NCBI GenBank assembly: GCA_963737625.1
Contig: CAVTTK010000002.1
Span: 2,081,383-2,145,382 of the forward strand
DNA from: Bog-756 sp963737625
GTDB taxonomy: Bacteria > Actinomycetota > Acidimicrobiia > Acidimicrobiales > RAAP-2
Direction of reading: 5' to 3'
DNA: 64,000 nucleotides
Below the pieces are notes generated by a model. The model searched no databases. It saw nothing but the letters and a program-made list of their open reading frames with translations, and had not been told where the DNA came from. Shown here one piece after another: positions 53,791 to 63,999 of this stretch. The position numbers and the translations under genes were made by a program. Position 1 is the first letter of the stretch. Each line of letters starts with the position of its first letter.

Positions 53791-53961
53791 CCAAAGCTTT
53801 TTAGCACGGCGTCGCCGTCGGTGTCATCCGGACAGGTGGTATTCGACCAAGGCGCGTATCGAAGATCGACCCAACAGGCTGGAGTCGGTCAGATTGGTAC
53901 TGGTGACCGGGTGAATCGGACCGGGAATTGTGCGGACTCCATACCTTGAGAGGATGGAGCA

Positions 53962-54224
53962 ATGCCAAGGACCAACAGATACTCCCCGGAGGTGCGTGAG
54001 CGCGCCGTCCGGATGGTGGCTGAGCATCGGGACGAGTACCCGTCCGAGTGGGCCGCCTTCACGTCGATCAGCGCCAAGCTCGGCATGACGCCCGAGACCC
54101 TTCGGGTGTGGGTCCGGCGGGCCCAGGTCGATAACGGCAAGCGCCCTGGCCTCACCACCGACGAACGCCAGAAGTTGAAGGACCTCGAGAAGGAGGCCAA
54201 GGAGCTTCGGCGAGCCAACGACAT
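53962..54224 (+). pseudogene. IS3 transposase OrfA, truncated
   Basis: The ATG at 53962 opens a helix-turn-helix product (YSPEVRERAVRMVAEHRDEY, MTPETLRVWVRRAQV) with a C-terminal coiled coil (LEKEAKELRRAND), typical of IS3 OrfA. It breaks at 54225, where IS30 begins. Confidence 0.88.
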
Positions 54225-55451
54225 GGCGGGTTCAGGCGGTGGCTGCAACGAGCTCTGTGAACTTCTCCGATGGTGTCATGAATCCGAGTGTCTTGCGGGG
54301 CCGTCCGTTGAGGCTCCGCTGAATGCGGCGTAGATCGGCTGCAGTCTGCTTGGAGAGATCGGTTCCCTTCGGCAGGTATTGGCGCAATAGGCCGTTGGTG
54401 TTCTCGTTGGAGCCACGCTGCCAAGGCGAGTGAGGGTCACAGAAGAAGATCGGGATTCCGGTCGCCAAGGAGAAGTCGGTGTGCTTTGCCATCTCCGCAC
54501 CCTGGTCCCAGGTGATCGATCGACAGAGTTCCGCCGGCAGCGTGGCGATCGATTTCCTCATGGCGGCCTCGACGGCTTCGGCTGAGCGATCGCCGGCCAG
54601 GTCGAGGAGCAAGAGCAGCCGGGTCGTCCTCTCGACGAGGGTCCCCACTGCGCTCCGACCGCCTTCGCCCAAGATGAGAACGCCTTCCCAGTGCCCCGGA
54701 ACGGCCCGGTCCTCGACCTCGGCTGGTCGGTCCGCGATCATGACCATGCCGGGAAGTCGACCCCGCTTTTCGGCTCGACCCCGGCTGCGCCGAACGGTTC
54801 GGCCCGAGCGAAGGCAACGGGCCAGCTCACGACGGAGTTCTCCTCGCCCTTGCACGAAGAGCGACTGGTAGATGGTCTCGTGGCTCACGCGCATCTCGGG
54901 GTCGTCGGGATACTCCAACGGTAAGCGCCTAGCGATCTCTTCGGGGGACCAGAGCTGCTCGAGCCGCCTCGATACCTCCCGAAGCAATCTGCCCCGCTGG
55001 AGTTTGGAGGGCTTCGGCCGGCGAGCCTGTTGACGAGCTCGAGCGTGCGCGTGCCAGGCCGAGTACTGCTCTCGACCGCCGTTCGCATTCACCTCCCTGG
55101 TCACGGTCGAGGGTGCCCGCCCCAGCGACCGGGCTATCTCGCTTAGAGAATCGCCACGCCCGATGCCGAGCAATATCTGCTCACGGTCCTGAATAGTGAG
55201 GGATCCCGACCTCGGTTCCCAGCCGAAGGGAGCCGCATCCAGGTGTTTGCCGTTTCGCACCATGAGTGTCCGTGGCCACGAGAAAGTCCCCGGTTATGGC
55301 CATCTGAGGTCCCCACTGGTGGCCACAAAAGTCCCCGCTTTTGGCCACGAGAAGTCCCCACCCCTCACTGAGGTATCCACCGGAGAGGCCCCCTGGCCCG
55401 AGACGGTTGTGGTGCGAACCAACATCCGAACCGGACCAAGGGGACTCCTCA

Positions 55452-56913
55452 ATGAAATCAGTGAGGGAACACATGGACATGCATGCCGCCTATCGAGAGG
55501 TGGGCTCCTATCGGGCCGCAGCCGACATCTGCGGAACCACACCGAAGACCGTCAAGCGATCGGTCGAGGCGGCCAGGAGGGCCGAGGCCGGGTCCGATCC
55601 CGGTCTGGTCCGCCACAACTACGACGGCGTGGCCGACCTGGTGGCCGAGACCGTGGCCCGGACCAAGGGCCGGATCACGGCCAAGCGTCTGCTGCCGGTG
55701 GCGGTGGCTGCCGGCTATGGCGGCTCGGCCCGCAACTTCCGCCGTCTGGTGGCCGAGGCGAAGAGCGCCTGGCGGTCGAAGAACCACCGGGGCCGACGAC
55801 CGGGCGTGTGGGCGCCCGGCGACATGGTGGTGTTCGACTGGGGGGAGCTGGGCCCGCTGTTCGTGTTCTGTGCCGTGGTCGGCTGGAGCCGGTATCGCTT
55901 CGTGTACTTCACCGACAACCTCGGGGCCGAGGCCACCATGGAGGCCCTGGCCGAGTGCTTCGAGCGCATCGGCGGGGTTCCGAAGACTGCCCTCACTGAT
56001 CGGATGGGCTGCCTGAAGGGTGGCACGGTCGCCGGGTTGGTCATCCCCACTCCGGCCTACGTGCGCTTCGCCACCCACTACGGCTTCCGACCCGACTTCT
56101 GCGAGGGGGCCGACCCGGAGTCCAAGGGTCTGGTGGAGAACCTGGTCGGCTACGTGAAGTCCGACCTCATGATCCCCGAAGCACTCACCGTCTCGGACCT
56201 GGCCAGTGCCAACGAGAAGGGAAGAGCCTGGTGCGACGAGGTGAACACCGTCATGCATTCCGAGATCGCCGCCGTCCCCGCCGAGCGGTTGGCGAACGAA
56301 CGGGAGCTGTTCTCCGACCTGCCCTCACTCCGGGCCCAGATCGGCAAGATCGTCACCCGCAAGGTGGACAAGTTGAGCTGTGTCCGGTTCGGGTCGGCCC
56401 GCTACTCGGTGCCCAACGACTACATCGGCCGCAGCGTCGAGCTCCGGATCAAAGACGGCGTGATCAAGGTGGTGTTCCTGGGCGAGATCATCGCCGAGCA
56501 TCTGGTCGTTTCCCCTGGTGAGACCTCCATCAACGACGACCACTACGGAGGACCCGCGACCCTCACCCCAGCGCTCGGTCCGGCCGAAGTCAGAAGCCGA
56601 GAAGACCTTCTGTTCCCTCGGACCGGCGGCTGACGCCTTCATCAAGGGGGCGGCGGCCCGGGGGATGACCGGGTTGGCCCGGGACCTGGAGGAGCTCTCC
56701 CACCTGGAGGCCATCCACGGCAGGGAGCCGGTGCTGGCCGCCCTGGAGCGGGCCGTCGCCTTCGGACGGTTCCGGTCGGCCGACGTGGTCTCCATCCTCG
56801 ACTCCGGTGTGGGCGTGCCCCGTCCGACCCGGCCCGGGGAGGCCCTCATCGTCGAGCTGCCCATGGTGCCGGTCCGTCCGCTGTCGGACTACGCCATGGG
56901 CGGTGAGTCATGA
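55452..56913 (+). pseudogene. istA: IstA transposase, frameshifted
   Basis: The ATG at 55452 starts MKSVREHMDMHAAYREVGSY, a helix-turn-helix (YRAAADICGTTPKTVKRSVE). The DDE core is DMVVFDWGELGPLFVF, FTDNLGAEATMEAL and PESKGLVENLVGYVKSDL. At about 56560 the frame leaves the family (ATLTPALGPAE), whereas the next frame continues RPSPQRSVRPKSEAEKTFC to SDYAMGGES at 56913. One extra C in gacccgcg explains this. The lost part is the C-terminal IstA domain, so the transposase is probably inactive, or the shift is an error. Confidence 0.85.
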
Positions 56914-57689
56914 CGGCGGCCCCACCGCCGCTGGCCCCGGACCTCGAGGCCGCCCTCCGCCGGCTGCGCCTGTCGGCCATCCGGAAGCTCTCGCCCGAGC
57001 TGCTGGTCACGGCCAAGACCCAGCGCTGGAAGCCCGAGGAGTTCCTGCGCACGCTGATCGAGGCCGAGATCACCTCCCGGGACCTGTCCAACGCCCGGGC
57101 CCGGATGAAGGCGGCCTCCTTCCCGGTCACCAAGACCCTCGACGAGTTCGACATCGCCGCCTCGTCGGTCAAACAGCAGACCTTCGACTACCTCTCGAGC
57201 CTCGAGTGGATCCGGGCCAAGGAGAACCTCTGTCTGGTCGGACCGGCGGGGACCGGCAAGAGCCATCTGCTCGTCGCCCTCGGCCATGCCGCCGTCGAAC
57301 GTGGCCACCGGGTCCGCTACTTCACCGCCACCGAACTAGTCGAGACCCTCTATCGGGCCATCGCCGACAACTCGGTGGGCAAGGTGATCACCCAGATCCT
57401 CCGGGCCGACCTCATCGTCATCGACGAGATCGGCTTCGCCCCGATGGATCCGACCGGGGCGGAGCTGTTCTTCCGCCTGGTGGCCGCCGCCTATGAACGA
57501 AGGTCACTCGGCATCGGGTCCCACTGGCCCTTCGAGGAGTGGGGCAAGTTCCTCCCCGAGCACACCACGGCGGTCAGCCTGCTCGACCGACTGCTCCATC
57601 ACAGCGTCGTCGTGGTCACCGACGGGGAGTCATTCCGCATGAAGGAAGCGCGTCAGAAAGGAGACCGATCTACGCTGGCCAAAACCTGA
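56910..57689 (+). CDS. istB: IstB ATP-binding helper protein
   Basis: A 259-residue AAA+ ATPase that aids the IS21 transposase. Walker A is VGPAGTGKSHLL, Walker B is LIVIDEIGFAPM. The ATG overlaps the IstA stop by ATGA, so translation is coupled. It ends with EARQKGDRSTL. The frame is intact. Confidence 0.93.
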   Translation: MTAAPPPLAPDLEAALRRLRLSAIRKLSPELLVTAKTQRWKPEEFLRTLIEAEITSRDLSNARARMKAASFPVTKTLDEFDIAASSVKQQTFDYLSSLEWIRAKENLCLVGPAGTGKSHLLVALGHAAVERGHRVRYFTATELVETLYRAIADNSVGKVITQILRADLIVIDEIGFAPMDPTGAELFFRLVAAAYERRSLGIGSHWPFEEWGKFLPEHTTAVSLLDRLLHHSVVVVTDGESFRMKEARQKGDRSTLAKT

Positions 57690-57951
57690 ACATCCGCTCT
57701 GAGGGGTGGGGACTTCTCGTGGCCAAAAGCGGGGACTGAAATCTGGCCACGGACAATGAGACCGATCATCGGCGCGGTGCAGCCGATCTCTCGGGCGATA
57801 TCGGTCAAACGCCAGCCCCGTACTCGCAATCGGAACGCCAGCTGCTTCTGCTCTGCGCTCAGGTGCCCGTGGTGACCCTGCATCATCATCCTCCTGTGAT
57901 TGGCTGCTGCTCATCTCACAGGATTCGTTGCGCTCACCGGTGGAACCCGCC

Positions 57952-58180
57952 GGCCGAAAGCTTCAACGGCCTCTACAAGACCGAGCTGATCCATCGCCGA
58001 GGGCCCTGGAAGAACGTCGACCACGTCGAGTGGGCCACCCTCACCTACGTGGACTGGTTCAACAACCGCCGCATCCACAACGAGATCGGCAAGATCCCGC
58101 CGGCAGAGTTCGAGGAGAGCTACTACCGTCAGACTGCTACGCCAGAACTGGTTTCATCACAGACAACCGAGTCTGCATGA
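57952..58180 (+). pseudogene. IS3 transposase OrfB, C-terminal remnant
   Basis: The fragment begins right after the IS30 end with AESFNGLYKTELIHR, the region of the last catalytic Glu in IS3 transposases. It then reads DWFNNRRIHNEIGKIPPAEF to the stop. It is the end of OrfB whose first ~250 residues are absent. Confidence 0.85.
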
Positions 58181-58243
58181 AACCCGGTCCGATTCAATCG
58201 TCCCCACCGTCACTCCATCGGTCCTGATCAAGCGCCAACGCCT

Positions 58244-59610
58244 CTAACCAGTAGCAGCAATGGTAGTAGTCACGCTCACTAGGTCGGGACAATGGGACGC
58301 GCCATATTCCATTACGAGATCATGGATTAGCCTGTGGCTATCGCTCTTTAACCCTCTAATCGAGGCACGTTTCGCAATTGACGCGACAGAATCCTTTGAT
58401 GCATTTTCCAGCTTCCACTTGAGATATGCCAGGCAGGACTCTGCCAATCGCTCCCTAACAAGGGCGGCAGATCGACAAGCAACCGCTTCCCGCAACGGAT
58501 CCAGGCAACAATCGACTAGATCGGATGGGGGCAAAAGGGTTGTGAAACCAACCAAAGGAGAGCAGACTAGTGAATTGCCGACCTCTGCGATTCTAACGCA
58601 TTAAAGAGAGGGGAGTTATCTCCAGCGGTTTTTGGATCAACTGTGCCCGGATACAACCCTTCTTCGTAACCTGGTGGGAAATAGGTTGAAACAATTGCCG
58701 ACCTGCTTCTTGCTTCACTGACAATATCCTTAGCCAACCCGAGAAGGTCGATAGGGGGCCACCCAAGATCAGTAATGGCACTAACCGCGCTCGATGCCGG
58801 TTCATCAGAAGTCATTCGGGCCGTGATGAGGAGTAGCTCCGCTGCCTCTCTAGCCGACTGCACAAACAAGTCCACATTGGGTCCATGCAAAATAATAGGT
58901 TTCCCCAGTCTCGCCCAATGGCACATTTTTCGGTACACCAGAGAATTATCGACAACGTGAGTAAACCGAGCGCACCCTGTTTTCATCTCACCGTTGAATC
59001 CTGCCCTTGAAACCAAGTACTCGATCATTTGCTTTGAAGACGCGTAAATATCGGAAGTAAACAGCCGCATCGCTTTACCGGTAGAGGCGACAACCACTAC
59101 CGAGACTCCCGCATTTCGTGCTGCATCCATTACTATTTCTGTCCCGATTATATTCGACTCAATGGCTTGAACAACTTGCCCCTCGGCAAGTGCCGGATCT
59201 CGAATTCCAGCCAAATGAATGACCAACTCAGGACCGATGGAGCGCAGAAGTTCTTCCATTGTCCTCCTGTCGGTGACATCCCCATTCAGGTACTCGACAC
59301 TTGGAACAACTGTTGAACCATCAGGTGACAGATCAGAGATGCTGACTAATCGAGAAACCCCGATAGCACGAAGCAACTTCAGGACTTCCGTACCGATACA
59401 ACCCGATCCACCGGTTACGACCACACGGTCCCAGGCTCCGAACATTCCCGGCCCGTCAAAATCAATGGATCGATCTGAAATAGATCTGAACGCAGCCAGA
59501 TCACGGCCCGCACGAAGGTGCCCACTTTTAAGATGCCCTTCTGGCACTAAAATAATTCCGTTGGCTGCGGTCTCGTCTAGACGAGCCTTGTCCTTCTCGT
59601 GCAGACTCAT
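58244..59610 (-). pseudogene. Polysaccharide-biosynthesis sugar-nucleotide epimerase, frameshifted
   Basis: From the ATG at 59610 the Rossmann enzyme has VVVTGGSGCIGTEVLKLLRA and YASSKQMIEYL (Y-x-x-x-K pair), like FlaA1/CapD-type nucleotide-sugar dehydratases or epimerases. The frame ends LFNALESQRSAIH at 58567. The next frame continues GNSLVCSPLVGFTTLLPPSD and LVDCCLDPLREAVA to 58244, which looks like the usual C-terminal extension. One base is likely lost near 58577. The nearest neighbours are mobile elements, so its original partners are unknown. Confidence 0.72.
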
Positions 59611-60057
59611 TTACAGCTCACGCATCGTCGCCATTAGTGAAGCTCCCGTAGATATCGTTCATCTATATCCACAAACGACTCAGAATGATGACGGTCGATG
59701 CAGGCGATTCGCCCGACCATCGCTCATATGAGGAAAAGTTAACCCTTCGGATTTCCATTAAATCCACCGCCTCAGCTCAAAGTTTCCGCATGACCGAATC
59801 ATAATTTCTGGACATTCGCATTCGGATGAGCGCATCATGATACCCGCAAGGTAGGGTCGTTTGCCAAACGATCACTGGGTTCGAGTAGGACGGACTCATG
59901 TGAGCCAACGCGCGCATCGTCCGGACCTCATCTAGGTGCCCCACCAAGACGCAAGGTCCATCCCACTCCTCGATTGCGGCGATCCCGAGACGGAGGGGTA
60001 AATCAAGTGTACGGAACTAGCTACACCGACGTGCGCTACGAATGCATTTGGGCGTGA
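59611..60057. other. Gene-free stretch, lower GC
   Basis: About 450 bases with no supported gene or clear repeat. Confidence 0.35.
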
Positions 60058-60930
60058 TTGCCTTCCAGTACTGAGTCTCGCTGCAGGTGTGGAGTCAAAC
60101 CTACGCGCAGATGCGAGCTTCTTGTGGACTTGCCGGATGTGGCCGGTCATGAGCATCGACGATGTGGCCGGGTGATCCTCTCCGGGTGCACATCGAGGGA
60201 CGGTCGAAGAGACCTGGTTGTTCCGGCGCGGTTACCGAATAGCCGGAGCAGTCATGGAACCCGGGGCGATTCAGGGAGCCACACCCAGAGCGTAAACGTC
60301 GATCTTGGGTGCGACTGGCGCACAGTCAACGACACCATCATCGCCTACGGCATCGCTCTGGTTGACGACCCCAAGCTGTTCGGGCCTGTGGAGGTGCTCA
60401 GTCTCTTCGAGGCGCTGTCCGCACGCATTGGCTCATAGCACCGCCAGGACTCCTCTCCCCAGATCGTGGACGATGGAGTTGGCCAGCTGCTGGACGTGGT
60501 CCCCGGCTGGTCCAGCTTGCAACCCATGGTGTGGCTGGCGAAACGGGGAGCCCGTGGCGGGCCCAAACCAGGTACGGTCGCCACCTTCGACCTGTCGGGC
60601 CTCTACCGCAACGTGTTCACCGTCATGATGCCCGACACCAACCAGGTGGCGGATCCATTTCATGTGGTCGAGCTGGCCAGCACCAAGCTCGACGAGTGCG
60701 GGCGCCGGGTGCAGAACGAGACGATGGGACACCGCGGCCACGAGGCCGACCACCTCTATCGATGCCCGCGTCTTCTGAGCAAGACCGAGGAGCTGCTCGA
60801 CGACAGGGGACGGACAAGCTGAATGGGCCCTTGAAGGCCGGCGACCCAAGGGCGACGTAGCCACCGTATGGACCGCCGAGGAGGTCATCCGCGAGCTCAC
60901 ACCCACCGCGATCCCGACCTCAGCCTGCAG
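60058..60930 (+). pseudogene. ISL3-like transposase remnant
   Basis: Broken frames carry VDLGCDWRTVNDTIIAYG (helix-turn-helix region), FDLSGLYRNVFTVMMPDTNQ, VADPFHVVELASTKLDECGR and VQNETMGHRG. These match the DDE part of ISL3 transposases. Stop codons (about 60436) and shifts (near 60815 and 60850) destroy it, and VATVWTAEEVIREL continues near 60880. Confidence 0.75.
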
Positions 60931-61126
60931 TGGGTCACCGGGCCCCGAACGTGACCGCCGGACAAAGACTATCCAATCGTGGCCCGATCGCTTGGGCGGA
61001 AACTGAAGCGATGGAAGCACCAGATAGCCGCCAGCAGGTCGGCAACGGCCCAACCGAGGCGGCCCGTTGCCTCACGTCAAATCCTCCGGGAACGGCTGAT
61101 TCGTTGCCTCACGTAAGAACCTCCGC

Positions 61127-62340
61127 CTAATCACGGCCCTTGAAGGCCCGGTTGACCCTGCGGGGTCGAGGTCGGTCTTGGAGAGCGACAGCCGCTCGAG
61201 CTCGGCGCGAGAGTCCGGCGATCTCGCGTTGCAGCGTCACCGGGTGGAGGGCGTTGCGGGCCCGGGTGAGCGCCGCCCGTCTGGGCCGGGGTGAGCACGC
61301 CGGCGGCCACCAGCGCGCTCGAAGGGGGTCTGGGCCCTGTCGTGGCGCTTGGTGACCTTGGCCCCGACCCGTCGCGGCTGACCAGCTTCTGCTGGGCGAG
61401 GAGGAGGTTGGTGTAGCTGCGGTCGAGCTCCCAGATCCGGTTGAGGACCGCGAGCTCGGCGTCGGTGTCGAAGCGCAGGTAGCCGACCAGCTCGCGGACG
61501 TGGGTCCAGTTCTTCTGCTCGACGTGGCAGCCGTCGTTCTTGTTGCCCGGCCGCGACCGGGTGAAGGTGATCTGCCGGGCTCGTGCAGTACTCGAAGAAG
61601 GTGGGCGTTGATGAACTCAGATGCCGTTGTCCGAGTCGATGCCGAGGATGGGGAAGGGGAACCGGCGACGACGTGGTCGATGGCTTCGATGACCCAGATG
61701 GCCGCCTTGTTCTTGACCGAGCGGTTGACCGTCCAGCCCGTGGCGACGTCGGTCACGGTGAGGGTGAAGCAGAACTCGCCGAAGGAGTTGCCCCCCTCGT
61801 GGCCGACCAGGTCGATCTCGACGAAGCCGGGGACGGTCCTCGTCCCACTCCGACCAGGTGCGGATGGGGATCTGGGACTTGAGCAGGGTCCCGGGCTTGG
61901 TGTGGGACGCGGCCCCGGAACTCGGCCAGGACCCTTCGGACCGGCCAGGCGTCGGTCGATGGTCGCCGGGCTCATGGCGAACAGCAAGGCCGCCTCCTCG
62001 TCGGTGAGGTCGAGCTCCCCGTCCCGGCGCAGGAGGGGGACGAGGACGGGCAGCATGGGGGCCAGGCGCTTGCCCGCCGGCGTCCGGGCCGCCCGCCAGC
62101 ACAGCTCGAGGGCCGAGACCACCCTCGGCGGAGTACGGACGGCCGGGCGAGCCGCGCGCTTCCGCACCCGGTGACCAGTACCGGCCGATCACGCAGTCGG
62201 GCCCGGGCGTAGTCACGGTGCCAGCCGGTGAGCTCGACCAGCTGGTCCAAGATCGCCGACTTCTCCTTCCGGGTCCCTCGGCGATAGCGGATCGCCAGCT
62301 TGTTCGTCACCGCCCGTCGCTCACCCATCGAAAGCTCCAT
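61127..62340 (-). pseudogene. Integrase-core transposase remnant (ISNCY-like)
   Basis: From the ATG at 62340 comes ELSMGERRAVTNKLAIRYRR and LDQLVELTGWHRDYARARLR. Other frames add ELDLTDEEAALLFAMSPATI, KSQIPIRTWSEWDE, then FVEIDLVGHEGGNSFGEFCF and FINAHLL. These suggest an integrase-core transposase of an ISNCY-type family. At least three shifts (near 62160, 61930 and 61640) show it is a pseudogene. IS1380 sits just upstream of its start. Confidence 0.65.
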
Positions 62341-62382
62341 GGAACTGGCGTAGTCGTGGCCGATCCCCAGGCGGAGGTTTTT

Positions 62383-63999
62383 AGCCTCGATCCACCGAAA
62401 TCCCAGCCCTGACCAGGCCATCTGAGGTCTGACCATACGCGGAAAATGCCCCCTGTCTTGGGAAGATGTGACTCGCTGAAGTCCACATCACACCAAAGCA
62501 GAAAGGCATCTTTCCGGTGCACACAGAATCCCACAATCCGGCACGTCTTGCCGTGACCTTCGATGACGACCGGGCGGTGGCCGCAGCCGGTCTCGCCCTG
62601 GTGGCCACCTTGTCCGAGCGGCTGGACCTGGTGGCCTGGGCCGACGAGCTGGTCGACCTCGGTGACCGTCCCGGGCATGCTCGTCCCGGTCGCAAAGTGG
62701 CCACCCTGGTGCACGCCATGGTGGCCGGGGCCGAGTGCATTGACGACTGCGACGTGCTCCGTTCGGGATCGACGCATCGCGTGCTCGGACACGACGTGAT
62801 GGCCCCCTCCACCCTGGGGACGTTTCTGCGGTCCTTCACCTTCGGCCATGTGCGCCAGCTCGACTCCTTCACCCAGCAGATGCTGGCCAACGCATGGAGC
62901 TTCGGTGCCGGCCCGGGAGAATCCCCGATGACCATCGACATCGACTCCACCATCCAGCAGGTCTATGGGAAGCAGAAGCAAGGTGCGGCCTATGGCTACA
63001 CCGGCGTGCTCGGCGAGCACCCTCTGGTCGCCACCCGGGCCGACACCGGGGAGGTGCTCCACCTCCGCCACCGGAAGGGATCGGCCGGCTCGGGACGGGG
63101 AGCACAACGGTTCGTTCGGGAGACCATCGGGCGGTCTCGTCGTGCCGGTGCCAGCGGCCAACTCACGCTGCGGGCCGACTCGGGGTTCCACTCCAAGCAC
63201 GTGGTGAGAGCGTGCCGAGACCACGATGTCCGCTTCTCCATCACCGTCAACCTGAACAAAGCCGTGGTCAGGGCCATCGAGGCCATCCCCGAGGAGGAGT
63301 GGCGTGACATCGACTACACGATCGGCGGCCAGGCCCAGGTGGCCGAGTGCTCCTATGGCGACGGACACCGTCTGATCGTCCGGCGCACCAGGCTGGTCGG
63401 CAAGCAGGCCCAGTTGTTCCCCTCGTGGCGACACCACGCCTTCATCACCGACCGGGAGGGGACCGCCGTGTTCCTCGACGCCGACCACCGCCACCATGCC
63501 GTGGTGGAGTTGGCCATCCGGGACCTGAAGGACGGAGCAGGGATGGCCCACTGCCCGTCGGGGACCTTCACCGCCAACGCGGCGTGGTCGGTGCTCGCCA
63601 CCCTGGCCCACAACCTGATCCGCTGGATGGCCGCCCTCGGGCTCGGACACAACGGCCCTGTCGTGGCCAAGACCATCAGACGGAAGTTCATCGCCATGCC
63701 CGGGAGGCTCACCCACCGGTCGCGACGGACCCAGCTCCACCTGCCGACCCGCTGGCCCTGGGCGGCGGAGTGGGCCGAGTGCTTCGACCGCCTGCGGTCA
63801 CTGTCGCTTCGAACCTGACCGATCGCCAATGAGGTGGCCCACCACGGTCCCGCCACCCCCAGCTCGATCGCCGCCACTCACCCCCTGGTCGGCCACGCCC
63901 TCATTGCCGGAGACGTCACGCAACACCACCGTCGGCTCAACTACCGGGTCGAAATCACAAACTCGCCGATTCAGCCATGCGTTTCGGTGGATCGAGGCT
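62383..63999 (+). mobile_element. IS1380-family element at the window edge
   Basis: Inverted ends AGCCTCGATCCACCGAAA lie at 62383-62400 and 63982-63999, with one intact transposase gene between. The exact right edge and any 4-bp target repeat lie at or beyond the window end. Confidence 0.88.
62517..63818 (+). CDS. IS1380-family transposase
   Basis: A 433-residue DDE transposase. It shows MTIDIDSTIQQVYGKQKQGA (first Asp), LTLRADSGFHSKHVVRACRD (second Asp) and HAVVELAIRDLKDGAGMAHC (Glu), followed by LATLAHNLIRWMAALGLG. The GTG at 62517 opens the frame. It is intact, sits between inverted repeats, and may be active. It is the best preserved transposase of this end of the window. Confidence 0.93.
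   Translation: MHTESHNPARLAVTFDDDRAVAAAGLALVATLSERLDLVAWADELVDLGDRPGHARPGRKVATLVHAMVAGAECIDDCDVLRSGSTHRVLGHDVMAPSTLGTFLRSFTFGHVRQLDSFTQQMLANAWSFGAGPGESPMTIDIDSTIQQVYGKQKQGAAYGYTGVLGEHPLVATRADTGEVLHLRHRKGSAGSGRGAQRFVRETIGRSRRAGASGQLTLRADSGFHSKHVVRACRDHDVRFSITVNLNKAVVRAIEAIPEEEWRDIDYTIGGQAQVAECSYGDGHRLIVRRTRLVGKQAQLFPSWRHHAFITDREGTAVFLDADHRHHAVVELAIRDLKDGAGMAHCPSGTFTANAAWSVLATLAHNLIRWMAALGLGHNGPVVAKTIRRKFIAMPGRLTHRSRRTQLHLPTRWPWAAEWAECFDRLRSLSLRT

Larger units (their letters stand above)
55267..57755 (+). mobile_element. IS21-family element with ATGAG target duplication
   Basis: The element has inverted ends TGTCCGTGGCCA (55267-55278 and 57744-57755) and is flanked by ATGAG on both sides (55262-55266 and 57756-57760). 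Inside the left end, GGCCAC-N-AGTCCCC words recur four times; the right end has two. This is the multiple transposase-binding-site pattern of IS21. It carries istA and istB. Confidence 0.93.
54232..57883 (-). pseudogene. IS30 transposase split by IS21 insertion
   Basis: The N-terminal part (57883-57756: MQGHHGHLSAEQKQLAFRLR, a helix-turn-helix DIAREIGCTAP) and the rest (55266-54232) join in frame at one codon when IS21 and one ATGAG copy are removed, giving about 385 residues. Downstream are SLSEIARSLGRAPSTVTREV, TWDQGAEMAKH (second Asp) and GSNENTNGLLRQYLP (Glu). The first catalytic Asp, normally in HWEGDLI, is Val here (HWEGVLI). The start is the third of three ATGs, six bases after aggagg. 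The gene is dead twice over: split and mutated. Confidence 0.85.
54225..57951 (-). mobile_element. IS30-family element, interrupted by IS21
   Basis: Imperfect inverted ends begin GGCGGGTTC (54225 and complement ending 57951) and share CGGTG, GCAACGA and CTGTGA blocks over about 36 bases. Without the inner IS21 the element is about 1.23 kb. Flanks show no short target repeat, which fits a deletion at one side. Confidence 0.82.
53912..58196 (+). mobile_element. IS3-family element, interrupted and partly deleted
   Basis: The ends are imperfect inverted repeats starting TGAATCGGACCGGG (53912, and its complement ending at 58196). They enclose an OrfA start at 53962 and an OrfB end at 58180, but the middle is replaced by an IS30 element, so about 250 codons of OrfB are absent. 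No target duplication is visible (left flank ggg, right flank atc). Confidence 0.8.

Noticed and set aside
55458..56258. Minus-strand open frame opposite IstA
   Set aside because: Antisense of the IS21 transposase; His/Gly-rich with no domain.
62307..63740. Long minus-strand open frame opposite the IS1380 transposase
   Set aside because: It is the antisense of an intact DDE transposase; no domain is visible.
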